Positions 34,118 to 39,207 of a DNA stretch of 39,207 nucleotides are shown here, piece by piece. Positions within the stretch are counted from its first letter, which is position 1. Each line of letters starts with the position of its first letter. The DNA is from an uncultured Pseudomonadota bacterium (GTDB taxonomy: Bacteria > Pseudomonadota > Gammaproteobacteria > Burkholderiales > CAIKXV01). A model generated the notes under the pieces. It made no database searches. It saw only the letters and a list, made by a program, of their open reading frames with translations, and was not told the DNA's origin. The stretch covers positions 1 to 39,207 of the forward strand of contig CAIKXV010000027.1 in the NCBI GenBank assembly GCA_903831455.1, given 5' to 3'. A program made the position numbers and the translations under genes.

Positions 34118-35238
34118 GCGAACGCAGCGCCCGCCGCGGGCGGGCCACCTTCGCCGTGGCGATCGCCGCATCGATCGCGCTGCACCTCGCCCTCGCCGGC
34201 GCGATCCGCCTCCCGGGGCCGTCGCGCGCGCCGTCGCCGGACCCGGCCTCGGGACCGATCCTGGCGCGCCTGCTCCCGCCGTCGCCCGAGGCACCTGCGG
34301 CATTGACCGCCGGCCGGCCGGGGACGGCAGTGGCGAGCGCGCCGAAACGTCCACCGGCCGGCTCGACGACATCCCTGCCGACCCTGTCGCCGCTCGCGGG
34401 CCCCGAGCCCCGCACGCAGGGCGAGCACGCCACCGGCGCGGCTGCGCCGCTCCCCGAGGCCGTGGCCCCGGGTCCCGTATCCCCGGAGGCGAACCGCATC
34501 GCGCAGACGCCCGACGCGCCGACGCCCGCGCTCGGCGCCGATCGCCCGCCCCTCGCCACCCCGGCCATCCCGCAGGCGGCGCTGGCCACCCTGCCCGCGA
34601 GGGGCCGGCTCGACTATTCGATTTCCACCGGCTCGCCCGCGATGCCGGTCGGTCGTGCCACCTACCTCTGGCAGGCCGGCGAAGGCCGCTACCGGCTGGA
34701 ACTCGTCGCGCGGACCTCGGGGCTGGTCGGGCTGTTCCGCCCGGCCGAGGCGCGCCAGTGGAGCGAAGGGGAACTCGACCAGCAGGGCCTGCGCCCGCTG
34801 CGCTTCCACCTCGACCGCGGCGATGGCCGCGTACCCGAAACCGCCACCTTCGACTGGTCGCGTCGACGCATCGCCTTCGGCCGGACCGGCGAGCAGAAGG
34901 ACGCCCCGCTCGCCGCCGGAACGCAGGACGCGCTGAGCCTGATGCTGCACCTGGCCTTCGCGCCGCCGACCGAGGGTCGACGCGAACTGTGGCTGGTCAC
35001 CGGCCGGTCGCTGCACCTGCAGGCCTATGCAGCCGCCGGCGCGCAGGCGCTCGAGACACCCGCGGGCGGCTTCCGCGTGGTCCATCTTCGACGCGAGACG
35101 GCCGGCGACGACGCCGAGGGGTACGATCTGTGGCTCGCCGAGGATCGACCCTGGCTGCCGGTGCGCATCCGCTGGACCGACCGGCGCGGCCGGATCACCG
35201 AGGCCGTACTCGACACCTTCGACCTGCCCTCCCGCTGA
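34114..35238 (+). CDS. DUF3108-family protein with membrane anchor and Pro/Ala linker
   Basis: A 374-residue second DUF3108 protein. One membrane helix at about 12-31 (FAVAIAASIALHLALAGAI) is followed by about 125 residues of low-complexity Pro/Ala/Gly sequence that could span the periplasm. The DUF3108 domain starts near 160 (RLDYSISTGSPAMPVGRATYLWQAGEGRYRLELVARTSG) and ends with [30 protein letters not shown]. The layout, short cytoplasmic tail, anchor, Pro-rich arm and beta domain, resembles a TonB-like spacer arrangement, though there is no TonB domain. The start is GTG at 34114, coupled to the first DUF3108 gene. Function unknown. Confidence 0.82.
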   Translation: MSERSARRGRATFAVAIAASIALHLALAGAIRLPGPSRAPSPDPASGPILARLLPPSPEAPAALTAGRPGTAVASAPKRPPAGSTTSLPTLSPLAGPEPRTQGEHATGAAAPLPEAVAPGPVSPEANRIAQTPDAPTPALGADRPPLATPAIPQAALATLPARGRLDYSISTGSPAMPVGRATYLWQAGEGRYRLELVARTSGLVGLFRPAEARQWSEGELDQQGLRPLRFHLDRGDGRVPETATFDWSRRRIAFGRTGEQKDAPLAAGTQDALSLMLHLAFAPPTEGRRELWLVTGRSLHLQAYAAAGAQALETPAGGFRVVHLRRETAGDDAEGYDLWLAEDRPWLPVRIRWTDRRGRITEAVLDTFDLPSR

Positions 35239-35252
35239 CCGCCGATCCGCCG

Positions 35253-36527
35253 ATGCCCGCGCTGCCGCCCCCGACCGAACTTCGACTGGACTCCGCGACC
35301 CAGGCGCTCTCGCTCGCCAGCGGGTTCGAGCAGCCGGCAGACCGCATCCTTCAGGCCTTCTTCCGCGAACGGCACCACCTCGGGCGCCAGGATCGCGCGT
35401 TCGTCGCCGAGGTGGTCTACGCGGTCCTGCGCCGCTGGCGCAGCCTGCAGGCGCGGGCGAACACGGCCGTGCCCCGGTCCCTGGTGCTCGCCGCGCTCGC
35501 CACGGTATTCGGCCTCTCCGCGCGTGCGCTCGCCTCCCTGGCCGGGGAGGACGACGTGAAAGGGCTCGCGGCGCTGCGGGCGCGTGCATCCGATGCGCTG
35601 CCGCCTGCGGTGGCGCTCGACCTGCCGGACTGGCTCTACGCGCGACTGGTCTCGCAGTCCGGTGCCGAGGACACCTCCCGCCTCGCCCAGGCACTGAACC
35701 AGCCCGCGCCGCTGGACCTTCGCGTCAACACGCTGCGATGCACCCGGGAGCAGGCCCTCGCCGTGCTGCGCGAACGGGGCTGGTCGGTCGAGCCGACGCC
35801 GTGGTCCCCGGCGGGATTGCGCGTCGCCGGGCATCCCGCGCTCGCCCGCGAGCCGTTGCACCTGGACGGCACGCTCGAAGTGCAGGACGAAGGCAGCCAG
35901 TTGCTCGCGCTGCTGGTCGCACCGCGGCGCCGCGAGCGCGTGGCCGATTTCTGCGCGGGGGCCGGCGGCAAGACGCTGGCGCTGGGCGCGCTGATGCAGT
36001 CCACCGGCAGCCTGTACGCGATGGACATCTCCGAGCGTCGCTTGCGTGCCTTCGAGCCGAGGCTGCGACGCAGCGGGCTCTCGAACGTGCACCCGATGCT
36101 GCTCGCCAGCGCGGCCGACCCACGGCTCAAGCGCCTCGCCGGAAAGTTCGACCGGGTACTGGTGGACGCGCCCTGCTCGGGACTGGGCACGGTCAGGCGG
36201 AACCCCGACATGAAATGGCGCCAGGGCGAGGCCGCGGTAGGCGAGATGGCCGCCCGCCAGCGCGAGATCCTCGAGGCGGCGTCGAGGCTGCTGCGCCCGG
36301 GCGGTCGACTCGTCTACGCAACCTGCAGCCTGCTCGCCGAGGAAAACGACGCGATCGTCGACGGCTTCCTCGCGGCATCGGGCGCGTTTCGCGAACTCGA
36401 CGCGTCCGCCGAGCTCGCGGCGCAGGGCGTGCGCGACCTCCATACCGGGACCCGCCTGCGGCTGCTGCCCCACCTGCACGGCACCGACGGCTTCTTCGCC
36501 GCCGTGCTCGAGCGCAGCGCGGGCTGA
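35253..36527 (+). CDS. rsmB: RsmB-type 16S rRNA (cytosine-5) methyltransferase
   Basis: A 424-residue SAM-dependent RNA m5C methyltransferase (E. coli RsmB 429). The N-terminal third is helical and NusB-like. The catalytic domain has motif I VADFCAGAGGKTLALGALM, VLVDAPCSGLGTVRRNPDMKW with one conserved Cys, and VYATCSLLAEEN with the second. Both catalytic Cys are present. ATG 35253 gives the expected N terminus and lies 14 bases after the DUF3108 gene. The NOP2/Sun family has several members, so the exact target, C967 of 16S rRNA in E. coli, is inferred. Confidence 0.88.
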   Translation: MPALPPPTELRLDSATQALSLASGFEQPADRILQAFFRERHHLGRQDRAFVAEVVYAVLRRWRSLQARANTAVPRSLVLAALATVFGLSARALASLAGEDDVKGLAALRARASDALPPAVALDLPDWLYARLVSQSGAEDTSRLAQALNQPAPLDLRVNTLRCTREQALAVLRERGWSVEPTPWSPAGLRVAGHPALAREPLHLDGTLEVQDEGSQLLALLVAPRRRERVADFCAGAGGKTLALGALMQSTGSLYAMDISERRLRAFEPRLRRSGLSNVHPMLLASAADPRLKRLAGKFDRVLVDAPCSGLGTVRRNPDMKWRQGEAAVGEMAARQREILEAASRLLRPGGRLVYATCSLLAEENDAIVDGFLAASGAFRELDASAELAAQGVRDLHTGTRLRLLPHLHGTDGFFAAVLERSAG

Positions 36528-36590
36528 GCGACGGGGCGGCCCATCGCCCGCGCGGCGGCGAAGCGGCCGGGCGGCGGCCTCGGGCACGGG

Positions 36591-36619
36591 TTGCCCCGAC
36601 CGTGACGCACCCCTAAAAT
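36591..36619 (+). promoter_or_regulatory. Sigma70-type promoter for the Bug/SMP-30 genes
   Basis: TTGCCC (36591-36596, 4 of 6 to TTGACA) and TAAAAT (36614-36619, 5 of 6 to TATAAT) are separated by exactly 17 bases. This is the best promoter-like pair I found in the window. Transcription would start near 36626, about 80 bases before the first Bug ATG. Confidence 0.65.
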
Positions 36620-36623
36620 GACC

Positions 36624-36652
36624 GGACAAATGGTACGGACAAAGGCGGTACC
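36624..36652 (+). repeat. Two direct repeats at the transcription start (probable operator)
   Basis: GGACAAA-T-GGTAC at 36624-36636 is followed directly by GGACAAA-GGC-GGTACC at 36637-36652. The two copies share 12 positions and differ only in the spacer. They cover the predicted start point of the promoter at 36591-36619, which is a typical place for a repressor site. The regulator is not encoded in the visible sequence. Confidence 0.5.
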
Positions 36653-36708
36653 GTGCTCGGCCGAGCCGGCCAGCCGCCCCCACCCCGACACCCCGGAGGA
36701 TCTCGACG

Positions 36709-37708
36709 ATGGACCCGATGCCCCTGAAGAACGGTCGGTGGCTGCGCGTGCTGGCTGCGACCCTGCTGGCGGCCGCCTGCGGCAGCGCCGTGGCCCAGGC
36801 CTGGCCCAACCGGCCGGTCCGGATGGTCATCCCCTGGCCGCCCGGCGGCGGCGCCGACATCGTCGGGCGCATCCTCGCCGAGCCCCTCGGGCAGGCGCTC
36901 GGGCAGACGGTGGTGGTCGAAAACCGGGGGGGCTCGAACGGGGTGATCGGGGCCGAAGCGGTCGCGCGAGCCGTGCCCGACGGCTACACGGTCATGTTCC
37001 ACAGCGTGACCTCGCACATGCTCAACCCGTCGTTCTTCCCGAAGCTGCCCTACGACACCTTTGCCGACTTCGCGATGGTCGGCCTGGTCTCCGAGGTTCC
37101 GCTGGTGATCGTGGTCAACCCTTCGCTGCCGGTGAAGACGCTGCCCGACCTGATCGCGCTCGCCCGCCGCAGCGGCTCCCAGTTGTCCTTCGCCTCGTTC
37201 GGGGCAGGCAGCATCAGCCAGCTCGCGGGCGAACTGTTCAACCGCCAGTTCGGCCTGAAGATGGTGCACGTGCCCTACAAGGGCGGCGGCCCGGCGCTGT
37301 CGGACGTGCTCGGCGGACACGTGCCGATCTACTTCTCCGGGATCGGCACCTCCCTAGCCCAGATGCGGGCAGGCAAGCTGCGCCCGCTGGGCGTCACCAC
37401 CGCCGCGCGCTCGAAGCTGCTCCCCCGAGGTGCCCACGGTCGACGAGGCCACCGGCAGCAAAGGCTACGAGGCGGCGGTCATGTTCGGACTGTTCGCACC
37501 GGCAAAGACGCCGCCGGAGATCGTGTCCCGCCTCAACGGCGAGGTGGTGAAGCTGCTGAACAGTCCCGAGTTCCAGGCCCGGCTGCTGAACCAGGGCGGT
37601 TCGGAACGCGCCACCGCGACCTCGCCGCAGGACATGGTCGCCTACATGAAGGCCAACATGCCCCGCTGGGCCGCCCTGGTCAAGGACATCGGAGCTCGAA
37701 TTGACTGA
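36709..37708 (+). pseudogene. Bug/TctC-family periplasmic receptor gene with a +1 frameshift
   Basis: The first frame encodes a signal peptide (about 1-29, ending AVAQ) and Bug blocks such as WPNRPVRMVIPWPPGGGADIVGRIL, VVENRGGSNGVIGAEAVARAVPDGYTVM and VHVPYKGGGPALSDVLGGH up to LGVTTAARSKLLP. At the five-C run 37422-37426 the frame breaks; the family sequence resumes in another frame as EVPTVDEATGSKGYEAAVMFGLFAPAKTP and runs to TGA 37706-37708. With one C removed the protein is 332 residues, normal for the family. GGAGGA eight bases before the ATG supports the start. It may be a recent mutation or an error in the sequence. It belongs with the second Bug gene, which it overlaps. Confidence 0.85.
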
Positions 37709-38693
37709 TCGTCGCCCATCCGCGCCCCACCCTCGCGCGGCGCTCTGGCTGTTCGCCGCGGCCCTCTCCGTCCCGGGCCTCGCCGTCGCGCAGGCCTGGC
37801 CGGCCAAGCCGCTTCGCTGGATCGCCCCGTACCCCCCGGGAGGCTCCAGCGACCTCGTCGCACGCGCGGTCTCCGTGCGCCTGACCGAGCAGGTGGGGCA
37901 GGCGGTCGTGGTCGACAACCGGCCGGGCGTGGGCGGCAGCCTCGGCTCGGAGATCGCCGCGCGCTCGGCCCCCGATGGCTACACCCTGCTGCTCGCCAAC
38001 ATCGCGCCGCTGGCGATCAACCCGCACATCTATCCCAAGCTCGGCTACGACGTGATGCGCGACTTCGCGCAGGTCACGCTGCTCGCCACCGGCACGAACG
38101 TGCTGGTGGTCGGACCTTCGCTCCAGGTGAAGTCGGTCCAGGAACTCATCGCGCTCGCGCGCGCGAAGCCGGGCATCGTGAAGTACGGCTCGGGGGGCAG
38201 CGGCACGCCCGCCCACCTCACCGCCGAGTACCTGCGCCTGCTCACCGGCATCGATCTCCTGCACGTGCCGTACAAGGGTACCGGGCAGTCGATCAACGAC
38301 CTGCTGGCCGGCCAGATCGACATGGTGTTCGCCAGCCCGCCCATCGTCTCCGCCCACATGCGCAGCGGCCGGTTGCGCGGCCTCGCGGTCACCAGCCTCA
38401 AGCGCACCCCGCAGAGCCCGGAGCTGCCCACCGTCGCCGAGTCGGGCATCCCGGAATTCCAGATGGTGAGCTGGTGGGGCGTGGTGGTCCCGGCGCGCAC
38501 CCCGGATGCCGTCATCGCCCGCCTGAACGCCGGCCTGCGCCGATCGCTCGAGTTCCCCGACGTGGTCGAGCGCCTGGCCGCGCTCGGCATCGATCCGCAG
38601 TCGGGCACCCCGGCCGAGATGCGCCGCTTCATGGCCGATGAACTCGCCCGTTACGGCAAGCTCGCGCGCCAGATCGGCCTGAAGAGCGAGTAG
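37701..38693 (+). CDS. Bug/TctC-family periplasmic solute-binding protein
   Basis: A 330-residue receptor, intact. Signal peptide residues about 1-31, ending AVAQ. Family blocks are WPAKPLRWIAPYPPGGSSDLVARAV, VVDNRPGVGGSLGSEIAARSAPDGYTLLLAN, LHVPYKGTGQSINDLLAGQIDMVF and LAVTS. The start is TTG at 37701, backed by GGAG six bases upstream (37691-37694); it overlaps the first Bug gene by eight bases. The two receptors are paralogues, not copies. The SMP-30-like gene follows after 71 bases, so the three likely form a catabolic operon for a carboxylate or lactone. No transporter membrane subunit is visible. Confidence 0.93.
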   Translation: MTDRRPSAPHPRAALWLFAAALSVPGLAVAQAWPAKPLRWIAPYPPGGSSDLVARAVSVRLTEQVGQAVVVDNRPGVGGSLGSEIAARSAPDGYTLLLANIAPLAINPHIYPKLGYDVMRDFAQVTLLATGTNVLVVGPSLQVKSVQELIALARAKPGIVKYGSGGSGTPAHLTAEYLRLLTGIDLLHVPYKGTGQSINDLLAGQIDMVFASPPIVSAHMRSGRLRGLAVTSLKRTPQSPELPTVAESGIPEFQMVSWWGVVVPARTPDAVIARLNAGLRRSLEFPDVVERLAALGIDPQSGTPAEMRRFMADELARYGKLARQIGLKSE

Positions 38694-38764
38694 CCGCCCG
38701 CTCACCGTCAACGGCCGCCCGCGGGCGGCCACCGCTTCGTCAACCCCACCGAGGACGTCCGACC

Positions 38765-39207
38765 ATGTTCAATCCGTTCCAGCCGCTGCAACTCATCAAG
38801 ACCGAGGTGTTCGCCTCCCTTCCCGCCAAGTACCGCAAGAAGCAGCGCAGCGACTGGGCCGATCCCAACCGGCAGGGGGCGGAGATCGAGTGCTTCCTCG
38901 AAGGCCCGTCGTTCGACCGCGAGGGCAACCTGTGGTTCGTGGACTGCGCGTTCGGCCGCATCTTCCGGGCCGACCCCAAGGGCAACATCGAACTCGCGCT
39001 GCAGTATCCCGGCTGGCCGAACGGGCTGAAGTTCCACAAGGACGGGCGCATCTTCGTGGCCGACTACAAGCTGGGCATCCTCACCATCGATCCGAAGACG
39101 ATGAAGATCGAGGAAGTGCTGCGCACCGCGTTCAGCGAGGGGTTCAAGGGCTGCAACGACCTGCACTTCGCCTCCAACGGCGACCTGTACTTCACCGACC
39201 AGGGCCA
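38765..39207 (+). CDS. SMP-30/gluconolactonase-family protein (N-terminal part only)
   Basis: The first 147 residues of a six-bladed beta-propeller hydrolase; the gene runs off the right edge. Ligand-type residues of the family are visible: Glu46 in LEGPSFDREGNLWFVD, Asn86 in WPNGLKFHKDG, and Asn131-Asp132 in GCNDLHFASNGDLYFTD. Members open sugar or other lactones, or hydrolyse related esters, using a divalent metal. GAGGA nine bases before the ATG supports the start. There is no signal peptide in the visible part, so it is probably cytoplasmic. With two Bug receptors upstream, the operon probably takes up and degrades an organic acid or lactone. Confidence 0.88.
   Translation, partial: MFNPFQPLQLIKTEVFASLPAKYRKKQRSDWADPNRQGAEIECFLEGPSFDREGNLWFVDCAFGRIFRADPKGNIELALQYPGWPNGLKFHKDGRIFVADYKLGILTIDPKTMKIEEVLRTAFSEGFKGCNDLHFASNGDLYFTDQG

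Noticed and set aside
37415-37435. Programmed ribosomal frameshift in the Bug gene
   Set aside because: A run of five C is not a usual slippery heptamer, there is no stop codon in place to force a pause and no clear downstream structure; mutation or sequencing error is simpler.

Overview
The window is chromosomal, very GC-rich DNA that reads as a member of the Betaproteobacteria, most likely the order Burkholderiales or a relative. The grounds are gene order (tRNA-Leu/tig/clpP/clpX; orn/M48 protease/phhB/rsgA; AI-2E transporter/hda/HAD/pcnB/folK/deoxynucleoside kinase/panB/panC; purM/purN), orphan Bug-type (TctC) solute receptors, and proteins such as Orn and RsgA that look typical of that class. 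No rRNA, phage, IS element, integrase or CRISPR array was found. This is mostly housekeeping chromosome with a few less usual genes.

Layout. 1-2350 (minus): the start of clpX, clpP, tig and a tRNA-Leu(UAG), for protein quality control. 2491-5527 (plus): hpnC, hpnD and hpnE, translationally coupled, which convert farnesyl diphosphate to squalene; a long GC hairpin follows. 5642-6860: a YciK-like SDR protein with a damaged active site, convergent with a small acyl-CoA thioesterase. 7056-10315 (plus): ETF-ubiquinone oxidoreductase and glucose-6-phosphate isomerase. 10438-15457 (plus): a two-gene signalling unit made of a REC/HD-GYP response regulator and a four-PAS hybrid histidine kinase with one degenerate receiver, one intact receiver and an HPt domain. 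15507-18801: orn (minus), then M48 protease, phhB and rsgA (plus). 18826-20948 (minus): a methyltransferase with a zinc-ribbon-like N terminus and an orphan Bug receptor. 21080-22225 (plus): two unrecognised genes, the first a secreted protein built from two copies of one domain.

22280-31193 (minus) is a long run: AI-2E transporter, hda, HAD phosphatase, a FecCD/ABC importer pair, pcnB, folK, deoxynucleoside kinase, panB and panC. Many genes overlap by 4 to 14 bases. The importer pair sits inside a block that I remember as usually continuous. 31372-36527 (plus): purM, purN, two coupled DUF3108 envelope proteins and an RsmB-type rRNA methyltransferase. 36591-39207 (plus): a good sigma70-type promoter with two direct repeats at the expected start point, then a frameshifted Bug receptor gene, an intact Bug receptor gene and the start of an SMP-30/gluconolactonase-like gene. 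This looks like a small catabolic operon.

The points most worth a second look are the SDR that has lost its catalytic tyrosine, the internally duplicated secreted protein, the phosphorelay/HD-GYP pair, the frameshifted Bug gene under a repeat-bearing promoter, the importer inside the hda/pcnB block, and the Cys-for-Lys change in the Hda P-loop. I did not find a clearly new multi-gene defence or mobile system.
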